Of a stretch of DNA of 13,119 bases, positions 6,157 to 13,119 are shown piece by piece. The translations under genes and the position numbers were made by a program. Numbering within the stretch: position 1 is the stretch's first letter; every line of letters begins with the position of its first letter. The stretch lies in contig JASBVX010000014.1 of NCBI GenBank assembly GCA_029960865.1, forward strand, positions 1 to 13,119, given 5' to 3'. Below the pieces are notes generated by a model. That model saw only the letters and a list, made by a program, of their open reading frames with translations. It did not search any database and had not been told where the DNA came from. This DNA comes from Bacillota bacterium (GTDB lineage: Bacteria; Bacillota; Sulfobacillia; RBS10-35).

Positions 6157-7623
6157 ATGGGAGCGCGACGGGGTCAGGACTATTTGCAGCGGTTGGATGA
6201 AGAAGCGCGGGATGTGTGGATCGAAGGGGAGCGGGTGGTGACGGGGATCACGTCTCACCCGGCCTTTCGCAACATCAGCCGGAGCGTGGCGGCCCTCTAT
6301 GATATGCAGCACGACCCGGAGCTGCGGGATGAGATGACCTATATCTCCCCCAGCACGGGGGATCGGGTGGGGATGAGCTTCTTGCAGCCCCGCACCCATG
6401 AAGACCTCTCCCGGCGGCGGCGCATGATGAAGCGCTGGGCCGACTATTCGGGCGGGATGATGGGACGCAGCCCCGATTACCTCAATTCCAGCCTGATGGC
6501 CATGGCCGGGGCGGCCGGGTTTTTCGCCGAGGCCGATCCGGCTTTCGGGGAGAATATCCGCCGCTATTACGAATATGTGCGGGAAAACGACCTTTGCCTC
6601 ACCCATACCCTCATCAACCCTCAGATCAACCGCAGCCAGGGACCGGCGGCCCAGAAGGACCCTTACTTGGCGGCCCGCATCGTCAAGGAGACCGATGGCG
6701 GCATCGTGGTGCGAGGGGCCCGGATGCTGGCGACCTTGGGGCCCCTAGCCGACGAGATCATCGTCTTTCCCTCCACCGTCTTGAAGAATCAGCCGGAAGA
6801 CGCCCCTTACGCCTACGCGTTTGCCATCCCCTCCCACACCCCCGGTCTGAAGTACCTTTGCCGGGAGAGCTTCGATTACGGCAAGAGCCATTTCGACCAT
6901 CCCCTGGGGTCCCGCTTCGAAGAGATGGATGCGGTGGTCATCTTTGAAGACGTCCTGGTGCCCTGGGAGAGGGTCTTTCTTTTACAGGACACCAAGAAGT
7001 GCAACGAAGTGTACGCCGCCACCAACGCCGTCGTCCATATGGCCCACCAGGTGGTCATCAAGAACGTGGCCAAGACGGAATTCATCCTGGGGGTGGTCCT
7101 GGAGATGCTGGACGCCATCGGCATCGACGGCTTCCAGCACGTGCAGGAAAAGGCGGCCGAGGTGATCCTTACCCTGGAGATGATGCGGGCCTTCTTGCGG
7201 GCGGCGGAAGCCGACGCCCGCCCCGATGCCTGGGGCCTCATGACGCCCGCCTGGAACCCCCTCAACGCTGCCAGGAACCTCTATCCCAAGCTCTATCCCC
7301 GCCTGGCGGAGATCATCCAGCAGCTGGGGGCCAGCGGCCTCATGGCCCTGCCCGCTGAAGCCGATTTCCGGGGTCCCCTCGGGCCGGCGGTGGAGCGCTA
7401 TCTCCAGGGCCGCAACGCCGATGCTTGGCACCGGGTGAGGCTCTTTAGGCTGGCCTGGGACATCGCCGTCAGCTCCTTTGGGGGCCGGCAAATCCTTTAC
7501 GAGCGCTTCTTTTTCGGGGACCCGGTCCGCATGTGGGGAGCCCTTTACCAGAGCTACGACAAAGAGCCCTACCGGGAACGGGTGCGGGCCTTTTTGGAGC
7601 GGGCGGAGGAAGGGGAAGTGTGA
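6157..7623 (+). CDS. hpaB: 4-hydroxyphenylacetate 3-monooxygenase, oxygenase component HpaB
   Basis: A 488-residue FADH2-dependent flavin monooxygenase that hydroxylates 4-hydroxyphenylacetate to 3,4-dihydroxyphenylacetate, using reduced flavin from HpaC. The substrate-site residues described for Thermus thermophilus HpaB appear to be conserved: Arg104 and Tyr108 in MMGRSPDYLN, His150 in LTHTLINPQINR, and Ser206-Thr207 in VFPST (Arg100, Tyr104, His142, Ser197 and Thr198 in Thermus, from memory). Length matches the Thermus type. AAGGAGGG six bases upstream fixes the ATG, 16 bases after hpaE. Its TGA overlaps the ATG of hpaC by one base, as expected for a two-component enzyme made in step. Related enzymes act on chlorophenols or on 4-hydroxybutyryl-CoA, but the neighbours settle the assignment. 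Confidence 0.95.
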   Translation: MGARRGQDYLQRLDEEARDVWIEGERVVTGITSHPAFRNISRSVAALYDMQHDPELRDEMTYISPSTGDRVGMSFLQPRTHEDLSRRRRMMKRWADYSGGMMGRSPDYLNSSLMAMAGAAGFFAEADPAFGENIRRYYEYVRENDLCLTHTLINPQINRSQGPAAQKDPYLAARIVKETDGGIVVRGARMLATLGPLADEIIVFPSTVLKNQPEDAPYAYAFAIPSHTPGLKYLCRESFDYGKSHFDHPLGSRFEEMDAVVIFEDVLVPWERVFLLQDTKKCNEVYAATNAVVHMAHQVVIKNVAKTEFILGVVLEMLDAIGIDGFQHVQEKAAEVILTLEMMRAFLRAAEADARPDAWGLMTPAWNPLNAARNLYPKLYPRLAEIIQQLGASGLMALPAEADFRGPLGPAVERYLQGRNADAWHRVRLFRLAWDIAVSSFGGRQILYERFFFGDPVRMWGALYQSYDKEPYRERVRAFLERAEEGEV

Positions 7624-8168
7624 TGGCTCCTTCGACGAAGGACTTCCGGCGGGTCATGGGGCTTTTTGCCACCGGGGTGGCGGTGGTGGCCACCTACGAT
7701 GGAGGGCATATCCGGGCCGCCACCGTCAATTCCTTCACCTCCATCTCCCTGAACCCCCTTTTGGTGCTGGTGAGCCTCCGTGAGGAGAGCCGCACCGCCG
7801 AGGCTATCCGCCGCTCGGAAGGGTTCTCGGTCAACATCCTCCGGGAAGATGGGCTGGCCCTGGCCAACCACTTTGCCGGGAACGCCCAGGAGGGTCTTTC
7901 CTTCCAGTTCCTCCCCTTTTCCGGGGGGCCCCGCCTGGCGGGGGCGCTGGCCAGCCTGGGGCTCCGCTTGGAGACCACCTATCCCGGGGGCGATCATCTC
8001 CTTTTTCTCGGGCGGGTGGAGGCCCTCCACGAAGGCGAGCCCGGCGGGCCTCTGGTCTTTTGGAAGGGAGGATACCGCCTCTTGCGGGACCCGTCCCTTT
8101 CACCCCTGCAGGCGGCCGACCCCTTTGCCCCGCCCATTCCCCCGGAGCCGATCTACCATGAGACATGA
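7623..8168 (+). CDS. hpaC: Flavin reductase component HpaC of 4-HPA 3-monooxygenase
   Basis: A 181-residue flavin reductase-like protein that reduces FAD or FMN with NAD(P)H and passes it to HpaB. Family landmarks are FRRVMGLFATGVAVVAT near the N-terminus, ATVNSFTSISLNP (33-45) in the flavin-binding region, and GDHLLFLGRV (123-132). The C-terminus carries about 25 extra residues rich in Pro and Ala beyond the usual domain end at YRLLRD. The start codon shares one base with the hpaB stop (TGATG), and GGAGGAAGG lies upstream inside hpaB. A longer frame from 7533 would overlap hpaB deeply and is rejected. Function is clear from domain plus direct linkage to hpaB. Confidence 0.93.
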   Translation: MAPSTKDFRRVMGLFATGVAVVATYDGGHIRAATVNSFTSISLNPLLVLVSLREESRTAEAIRRSEGFSVNILREDGLALANHFAGNAQEGLSFQFLPFSGGPRLAGALASLGLRLETTYPGGDHLLFLGRVEALHEGEPGGPLVFWKGGYRLLRDPSLSPLQAADPFAPPIPPEPIYHET

Positions 8169-8210
8169 GGCCGGGAAAGCCGCGATTGCGGAGAAGAAAG
8201 GAGGGTTTCC

Positions 8211-9131
8211 ATGGCATCCTTCCATATCCTGCGGGCCGCGGCAGCGGAACTTTACGTGACGGATCTGGAGCGGTCCCGCCATTTTTACGTGGACCTTTTG
8301 GGCTTTGTGGAGACGGAAAAGACGAAAGAGGCCCTTTACCTGAGGGGAGTGGAGGAGTTTTTGCACCATTCCCTGGTGCTGCGGAAAGGGCCCCGGCCTG
8401 GCCTGGGGGCCATCGCCTTCCGGGTGATGGGCCCGGAGGAGCTTCCCAAGGCGGAGGCCTTCTTCCGGGAAAAGGGCCTTCCCTGCCGCTGGACCGAAGA
8501 AGAAGGGATCAAAGGAAAAACCCTTCGCACCCTGGACCCCATGGGGTTTCCCGTGGAGTACTTTTACGAGATGGCCCATGTGCCATCCCAGCTGAGGGAG
8601 TTTCATCGCCATCGGGGAGCAGCCCCCATGCGGCTGGACCATTTCAACCTGCAGGTGCCCGATGTGGATAAAGCCTACCGCTGGTACCGAGAGGAGCTGG
8701 GTTTTCGCCTCTCGGAATACACCGAGACGGAAGAGCATCCGCCGCGCCTCTGGGCCGCGTGGCTTTTTCGCAAGCCCAACGTCCACGATGTGGCGTTGAT
8801 GCAGGGCCCGGAGGCCCGCCTCCATCACGTGGGCTTTTGGGTGCCTGAGCAGAGCCGGGTCCTCTCCGTCTGTGACGTCCTGGCAGCGGCGGAAAAGCAC
8901 CACGTCATCGAGAGAGGGCCGGGCCGCCACGGGATCTCCAATGCCTTTTTCCTCTATTTGCGGGATCCCGATGGCCATCGGATTGAGTTCTACACGGGGG
9001 ATTATTCCACCCTGGACCCCGACCTTCCCCCTTTAGGCTGGAAGCTCCACGATCCCCGGCGCCAGACCTACTGGGGAGCTCCGGCCCCGGCTTCGTGGTT
9101 TGAAGAAGGGACGGAGATCCTTTCACCCTGA
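8211..9131 (+). CDS. hpaD: 3,4-dihydroxyphenylacetate 2,3-dioxygenase HpaD (type I extradiol)
   Basis: A 306-residue two-module vicinal-oxygen-chelate dioxygenase. It opens the ring of homoprotocatechuate next to the hydroxyls, using a mononuclear Fe(II) or Mn(II) site. The C-terminal catalytic module has the metal triad His144 (RLDHFNLQV), His206 (RLHHVGFW) and Glu259 (HRIEFYTGDY), plus the second-sphere His192 (NVHDVAL) and His240 (GRHGISN). These match the Brevibacterium/Arthrobacter homoprotocatechuate dioxygenases as I remember them, not the unrelated E. coli HpaD. The N-terminal module (residues 10-120) keeps the fold without the full metal set. AAAGGAGGG six bases upstream fixes the ATG; 42 bases separate it from hpaC. 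The product goes to HpaE. Confidence 0.93.
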   Translation: MASFHILRAAAAELYVTDLERSRHFYVDLLGFVETEKTKEALYLRGVEEFLHHSLVLRKGPRPGLGAIAFRVMGPEELPKAEAFFREKGLPCRWTEEEGIKGKTLRTLDPMGFPVEYFYEMAHVPSQLREFHRHRGAAPMRLDHFNLQVPDVDKAYRWYREELGFRLSEYTETEEHPPRLWAAWLFRKPNVHDVALMQGPEARLHHVGFWVPEQSRVLSVCDVLAAAEKHHVIERGPGRHGISNAFFLYLRDPDGHRIEFYTGDYSTLDPDLPPLGWKLHDPRRQTYWGAPAPASWFEEGTEILSP

Positions 9132-9135
9132 ACGT

Positions 9136-9141
9136 GGAGGT
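9136..9141 (+). promoter_or_regulatory. Ribosome-binding site of the S9 peptidase gene, long spacing
   Basis: GGAGGT starts only five bases after the hpaD stop and lies 13 bases before ATG at 9155, longer than ideal. An in-frame GTG at 9134 overlaps this site and has no Shine-Dalgarno sequence of its own, so ATG at 9155 is the better start. Confidence 0.55.
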
Positions 9142-9154
9142 GGAAAGACCTTTC

Positions 9155-11368
9155 ATGGTTGAAAAAGACCTGCTGCGCCTGGAAGATTACGAGCGCTTGA
9201 AGCTCATCACCGATCTGGAGGTCTCGCCCGATGGGTCCATGGTGGCCCTGGCGGTGCGCAGTGTCCACCGGAAAGACGATGAATTCCGGGAACATCTCTA
9301 TGTGGTTTCGTCCCGCGGGGAAGGAGAACCCCATCGCCTCACCCGAGGAAAGGAAGGGGGCCGCCATCCCCGCTGGTCACCGGTGGGCAAGAAGCTGGCC
9401 TTTTTGTCGACCCGCCCCTACGACCCGGAACTTAGGGAAAAGGCGGAAGATGAAAGGCGGAAAGGGAAAGAGAAACCGAAAGGAGCTGGAGAAGAGGGGG
9501 TGGGGACGAACGCCGAAGAAAAAGAAGAAAAGCCCCGCCCCCAGATCTGGCTTTTGGATCTGGAAAGGGGCGGGGAGCCGCGGCAGCTGACCCTCCATAG
9601 GGAAGGGGTGGAGTCTTTCGCCTGGTCCCCTGATGGCCGCTTTTTGGTCTTCAGCGGACGCCAGCCCACTGCGGAGGAAGAAGCCTACCTCAAGAGCACC
9701 CGCCAGGATGGCGGCCCCTTTGTTCTGAGTCGGGTGCAGCACAAATACGACGGGCGCGGCTATTTGGATACGGTGCAAAGCCACCTTTTCCTCCTGGATG
9801 TGGTGGAAGGAGAGGTGCGCCAACTCACCCAGGGGCCTGCCAGTGAAGGGATGCCCCGGGTTTCTCCCGATGGGCGCTGGATCGGGTTTCTCTCCAACCG
9901 CACCGGCGATCCCGACAACAACCACCGCACCGACCTTTGGCTCATCTCCCCCGATGGAAAAGAGGCCCGCCGGGTGACCTTCGGTGACCTTGGGGTGATG
10001 GATTTTCGCTTTTCCCCTGCTGGCCGGCAGGTGGCCCTTTTGGCTCGGGAGGAGCCGGAGCGGAGTACCCGGGTCTGGGGGATCTACCTCGTCAACCTGG
10101 AGGAGAGCCAGCCCCTGGAAAAACCCCTCGAGGACTATGTGGGGGTGGGGTTTTCCACCATCGGGGGAGTGGTTCCCGATGGGGCACCCCGGGACCCTGC
10201 CGCCCACGCCCGGGTTTTTCCCGTCCCGGAGAAGGCCACCCCCTTTAAGAAGCTGACGGCTTCCCTGGATCGGGATGTGCTGGATGTGGGGTGGTTGGGG
10301 GAGACCCGCCTTTGGGCCCTGGTGGCCGACCGAGGCCAGGGGCGGCTGGCCACGGTGACGGTCCAGGGGGAGGTGGAGCTGGGGTACCCCTCTCCGGAGG
10401 AGACCATCCTCCTGGCCCACGAGAGAGGAGGCACCCTGGCCTTTATCTGGTCCCGGCCGGAAGGGGGGAGGGAGCTGGGGGTTCTCTCGGCCGCAGATCT
10501 CCCCCAGGGATCTTCTGCCCGGCTCATCACCGCCTTCACGGCGGTTTACCGGGAGGAGCGCCTCCTTTCCCCCTACCGGCGCATCACCTTCTTGAATTCC
10601 GACGGGCAGGAGATCGAAGGTTTCTTTGCCCTTCCCCCCAAAGAGAGCGAGGGGCGGCCGCCCCTTCTCGCCATCCTCCACGGGGGACCCCAGTCCTACG
10701 ATCAGCCTCGTTTCAGCTTTGAAGAGCAGTACTTTTTAGGACGGGGCTACGCCCTTTTGAAGGTGAATTACCGAGGTTCCATGTCCTATGGGGAGGCTTT
10801 CTGCCAGGCCATCGAAGGCCGCTGGGGGCCCATGGAGCATGACGATTTCATCTCCGGGGTGAAGTTCCTTTTGGAAAAGGGCTGGGTGGACCGGGACCGC
10901 CTCTTTGTCACCGGTTTTTCCTATGGCGGCATCATGACCAACTGGGCCGTGGGCCACAGCGACCTTTTCCGGGCGGCCGTTTCGGAACACGGGCTCTATG
11001 ACTACGAAGCGGCTTTCGGCACCGATGATTGCCACCTCTGGTGGCAGTACGATTACGGGGTGCCTTGGCAAAACCGTGACGGTTACCGGGCTTCGTCCCC
11101 CAAGTCGGGGATCGCCCACATGAAGACCCCTCTTTTGATCACGGCGGGGCAGGAAGACTGGCGCTGCCCCTTGGATCAGGCGGAGATGCTCTACCTTGCC
11201 TTGAAGAAGCGGGGGGTGCCCACGGAGCTGGTGATCTACCAGGGGGAGAACCATGCCATCAGCAAGCCCAAAAGGGCCCTGGACCGCGTCATCCGGATCC
11301 TTCGCTGGCTGGAGAGATACGGGGGTCTTCCCATGGAGGATACATCGGCGGAAGGATACCCGGGCTAA
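9155..11368 (+). CDS. S9-family serine peptidase (prolyl oligopeptidase / acylaminoacyl-peptidase type)
   Basis: A 737-residue two-domain peptidase with no signal peptide, so probably cytoplasmic. The N-terminal two-thirds is a beta-propeller with repeated blade motifs of the form SPDG.W/FLVF/IGF (for example around residues 24-32, 156-166 and 240-250). The C-terminal alpha/beta-hydrolase domain has the oxyanion motif LHGGPQ, Ser589 in GFSYGG, Asp668 in GQEDWRCP and His700 in GENHAIS, a complete catalytic triad. Relatives cleave short peptides or remove acylated N-terminal residues. Residues 90-129 form a highly charged Lys/Glu-rich insertion in the propeller. It follows hpaD by 23 bases and so may be co-transcribed with it. 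A peptidase has no step in 4-HPA breakdown, although supplying aromatic amino acids from peptides is conceivable. ATG at 9155 is preferred over GTG at 9134. Confidence 0.9.
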   Translation: MVEKDLLRLEDYERLKLITDLEVSPDGSMVALAVRSVHRKDDEFREHLYVVSSRGEGEPHRLTRGKEGGRHPRWSPVGKKLAFLSTRPYDPELREKAEDERRKGKEKPKGAGEEGVGTNAEEKEEKPRPQIWLLDLERGGEPRQLTLHREGVESFAWSPDGRFLVFSGRQPTAEEEAYLKSTRQDGGPFVLSRVQHKYDGRGYLDTVQSHLFLLDVVEGEVRQLTQGPASEGMPRVSPDGRWIGFLSNRTGDPDNNHRTDLWLISPDGKEARRVTFGDLGVMDFRFSPAGRQVALLAREEPERSTRVWGIYLVNLEESQPLEKPLEDYVGVGFSTIGGVVPDGAPRDPAAHARVFPVPEKATPFKKLTASLDRDVLDVGWLGETRLWALVADRGQGRLATVTVQGEVELGYPSPEETILLAHERGGTLAFIWSRPEGGRELGVLSAADLPQGSSARLITAFTAVYREERLLSPYRRITFLNSDGQEIEGFFALPPKESEGRPPLLAILHGGPQSYDQPRFSFEEQYFLGRGYALLKVNYRGSMSYGEAFCQAIEGRWGPMEHDDFISGVKFLLEKGWVDRDRLFVTGFSYGGIMTNWAVGHSDLFRAAVSEHGLYDYEAAFGTDDCHLWWQYDYGVPWQNRDGYRASSPKSGIAHMKTPLLITAGQEDWRCPLDQAEMLYLALKKRGVPTELVIYQGENHAISKPKRALDRVIRILRWLERYGGLPMEDTSAEGYPG

Positions 11369-11404
11369 AGGATCTTCACCTGGTCCTGAGAGGTCCAAAA
11401 GGGC

Positions 11405-11410
11405 TATAGT
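11405..11410 (+). promoter_or_regulatory. Possible -10 element ahead of the PfpI-like gene
   Basis: TATAGT lies in the 63-base gap after the S9 peptidase, the largest gap on the rightward strand, 22 bases before the PfpI start. The best -35 match at 18 bases (TGGTCC, 11381-11386) agrees with TTGACA at three of six positions. It could give the last two genes their own promoter; no terminator for the preceding genes is recognisable in the gap. Confidence 0.28.
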
Positions 11411-11431
11411 ACTGGCTAAGGAGGGACCTGA

Positions 11432-11956
11432 ATGAAGCGCAAGATGGCCCTTTTGGTAGAGGATATTTACGAAAACCTGGAGCTTTGGTACCCGGCTTTG
11501 CGGCTGCAGGAAGCCGGGTTTGAGGTGGATATCGTGGGGGCGGAAGAAGGGGCGGTCTACAAAAGCAAAGAAGGGTACCCGGCCAAGGCCACCATCGGCA
11601 TGAAGGAGGCCCTTTCTCAGGCCGCTGAATACCAGGGGCTGGTGATCCCGGGAGGGTATGCGCCCGACAAGATGCGGCGGCGGCCCGAGATGGTGCAACT
11701 GGTGAAGACCATCTTTGAAGAAGGAAAGCTGGTGGCCACCATCTGCCACGGAGGGTGGATGCTGGCGGAAGCCGATGTGGTCCGGGGAAAGACCCTGACC
11801 TGCGTGCCGGCCATCAAGACCGACATGATCAATGCGGGAGGCAAGTATGTGGACCAGGAGGTGGTAGTGGACGGGAACCTGATCACGTCCCGGACGCCGG
11901 CGGACCTTCCGGTCTTTATGAAGGCCATCCTGCAGCATCTGGAGGCCCGGGTATGA
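11432..11956 (+). CDS. DJ-1/PfpI-family protein
   Basis: A 174-residue class I glutamine-amidotransferase-like protein with the length and layout of Pyrococcus PfpI. The nucleophile elbow is ATICHGG with Cys105 and His106, Glu14 lies in the conserved N-terminal EDIYENLELWYP block, and the C-terminal DMINAGG...EVVVDGNLITSRTP region is well conserved. Where Pyrococcus PfpI has its triad acid Glu74 (APE), this protein has Asp79 (APD), a variant common among bacterial members. Activities claimed for the family include peptidase, chaperone, glyoxalase III and a disputed deglycase; sequence cannot choose between them. AAGGAGGG six bases upstream fixes the ATG. Its stop overlaps the next gene as ATGA, implying a functional pair with the aminotransferase. 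Confidence 0.88.
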   Translation: MKRKMALLVEDIYENLELWYPALRLQEAGFEVDIVGAEEGAVYKSKEGYPAKATIGMKEALSQAAEYQGLVIPGGYAPDKMRRRPEMVQLVKTIFEEGKLVATICHGGWMLAEADVVRGKTLTCVPAIKTDMINAGGKYVDQEVVVDGNLITSRTPADLPVFMKAILQHLEARV

Positions 11957-13119
11957 GTCTTCTCTGGGAAGATGAGATTCTTTTGGCGCCCGGGCCCACT
12001 CCCTTACCCAAAGCGGTGCGGGAAGCGGCCCTCAAGCCCATGATCACCCACCGCAGCCGGGCCTTTGGGGAGCTGGCGGCGGAGGTGCAAGAGGGGCTGC
12101 AAAAGCTCCTTTCGGTGTCGGGGCCGGTGGTGATCTACCCCGGTTCTGGCACCGCCGCCCTGGAGGCCAGCATCGTGAATCTTTTGCGGCCGGGCGACAA
12201 GGTCCTGGCGGCGGTGATGGGGGTTTTCGGGCAGATCTATGCCGATATGGCGGCGGCCCATGGGGTGCAGGTGCGAACCCTGGTGGTGCCCGACGGAGAA
12301 GGGATCCCGGTGGATCTTTTGGAGGCGGAGCTGGAAAAGGAACCTGACATCCGGGCCCTTTTGGTGACCCACAACGAGACCAGCACCGGAGTCCTCACCG
12401 ACCTGGCGGCGGTGGGGGATCTGGCCCGGGCCAAAGGGGTCCTTTTGCTGGTGGATTCCGTCAGCGGGGCGGGAGGAGCTCCCGTGGATGTGGAGGGCTG
12501 GGGAATCACGGCCCTGGCCACGGCCTCCCAAAAGGCCCTTATGGTGCCGCCGGGTTTGGCCATCGTGGCCTTCAACGAAGAGGGAAGGCGGCTTTTGCAG
12601 GAAGAGACCATGCCCCGCTACTACTTCGATGCCCGGCCCTTTCTAAAGGGGCTCCCCGAAGGGGATGTCCCCTACACGCCGGCCCTTTCCCTCTGGTACC
12701 AGCTGGCGGCCGCCTTGCGGCTGATGGCAGAGGAAGGCTGGACCCAGGTGATGGAGCGCCATGAGAGGGTGGCCCGGGGGGTGCGGGCAGGGCTGAGGGC
12801 CCTGGGGCTGAAGATCCTGGCCCCGGAGGAGATGGCTTCTCCTACCGTGACAGCCTTCTACCTGCCGGAAGGGAGAACGCCTCAGGATCTCTTGCCGGCG
12901 CTAGAAGGGCGCCATGGGGTGGTGCTGGCCCGGGGCTTGCGGCAGCTGGCGGGGCGGGTGGTGCGCATCAGCCACATGGGTGCCGTGACGGAAACCTCCC
13001 TCCGGAGGGCCCTTTTGGCGTTGGGGGACGTCCTTTCCGGCTGGGGGCTGCCTGCCGATGGCCGCCAGGCCCTGGAGGCGGCGGAAAGGGAGTGGAGTCA
13101 AAAGACATGGGTCCCCTGA
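11953..13119 (+). CDS. Class V PLP-dependent aminotransferase (alanine/serine-glyoxylate type)
   Basis: A 388-residue complete protein whose TGA is the last codon of the window. Landmarks are LAPGPTPLP at the N-terminus, THRS (residues 32-35), GSGTAALEA, HNETSTG, Asp168 in DSVSGAGG, the PLP-binding Lys194 in ASQKALMVPPG, and Arg338 in VRISHMG for the substrate carboxylate. The family includes alanine-glyoxylate, serine-pyruvate and serine-glyoxylate aminotransferases and related enzymes of serine metabolism in Gram-positive thermophiles. The start codon overlaps the PfpI stop as ATGA, with GGAGG eight bases upstream. It is not an obvious part of 4-HPA breakdown. If the next gene rightward were a phosphoglycerate/hydroxypyruvate dehydrogenase (serA), a serine pathway would be favoured; that lies outside the window. 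Confidence 0.88.
   Translation: MSLLWEDEILLAPGPTPLPKAVREAALKPMITHRSRAFGELAAEVQEGLQKLLSVSGPVVIYPGSGTAALEASIVNLLRPGDKVLAAVMGVFGQIYADMAAAHGVQVRTLVVPDGEGIPVDLLEAELEKEPDIRALLVTHNETSTGVLTDLAAVGDLARAKGVLLLVDSVSGAGGAPVDVEGWGITALATASQKALMVPPGLAIVAFNEEGRRLLQEETMPRYYFDARPFLKGLPEGDVPYTPALSLWYQLAAALRLMAEEGWTQVMERHERVARGVRAGLRALGLKILAPEEMASPTVTAFYLPEGRTPQDLLPALEGRHGVVLARGLRQLAGRVVRISHMGAVTETSLRRALLALGDVLSGWGLPADGRQALEAAEREWSQKTWVP

Noticed and set aside
8180..8191. A small hairpin (CCGC-GATT-GCGG) between hpaC and hpaD.
   Set aside because: A four-base stem without a T-run is too weak for a terminator and is common by chance at this GC content.
11391..11429. Six-base inverted repeat AGGTCC/GGACCT spanning the gap before the PfpI-like gene.
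   Set aside because: The arms are short, the loop is 27 bases, and nothing resembling a riboswitch or attenuator is conserved around it.
1..13119. tRNA or rRNA genes, CRISPR repeats, insertion sequences, phage or toxin-antitoxin genes.
   Set aside because: The window is almost completely filled by metabolic and sporulation coding sequence with short junctions; I saw no repeat arrays, transposase motifs or RNA-gene signatures.

Overview
This window looks like a piece of chromosome from a high-GC, spore-forming member of the Bacillota. Two things point there. A gene of the sporulation-protein YtxC family lies at 964-1803, and nearly every gene is preceded by a strong Gram-positive ribosome-binding site (AAGGAGG or AAAGGAGGT). 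The base composition and the similarity of several products to the Thermus/Geobacillus versions I remember suggest a thermophile, but that is inference. I cannot name the species.

Layout. Positions 1-894 are read leftward: a hotdog-fold PaaI-type thioesterase (427-894), then a four-helix cytochrome b561-like membrane protein (1-403) that runs off the left edge. A short divergent intergenic region (895-963) holds two palindromes and a possible promoter. From 964 to the right edge everything reads rightward in a tightly packed run: ytxC, a class I aminotransferase, a DapA/DHDPS-family aldolase, a single-domain HpaG, HpaE, HpaB, HpaC, HpaD, an S9 prolyl-oligopeptidase-type serine peptidase, then (after 63 bases) a PfpI/DJ-1 protein and a class V aminotransferase whose stop codon is the last three bases of the window. 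Several junctions overlap (ATGA at 3911 and 11953, 8 bases at 4668, 1 base at 7623), which suggests translational coupling.

Function. The core (3000-9131) is a 4-hydroxyphenylacetate (4-HPA) meta-cleavage cluster. HpaC reduces flavin. HpaB uses it to hydroxylate 4-HPA to homoprotocatechuate. HpaD opens the ring, HpaE oxidises the resulting semialdehyde, and HpaG decarboxylates and/or isomerises downstream intermediates. The DapA-like protein probably does the final retro-aldol step to pyruvate and succinic semialdehyde, in place of a classical HpaI. The aminotransferase could feed the pathway from an aromatic amino acid, but its substrate cannot be read from sequence. No HpaF isomerase, HpaH hydratase, second HpaG subunit, transporter or regulator of the pathway is in the window, so the route is incomplete here.

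I see no RNA genes, CRISPR arrays, insertion sequences or phage genes, and no gene-free stretch longer than about 70 bases. The points most worth a second look are the aldolase replacement, the sporulation gene directly upstream of a catabolic cluster, the inverted repeat that overlaps the ytxC ribosome-binding site and start, and a marked preference for writing Leu-Leu as CTT-TTG.
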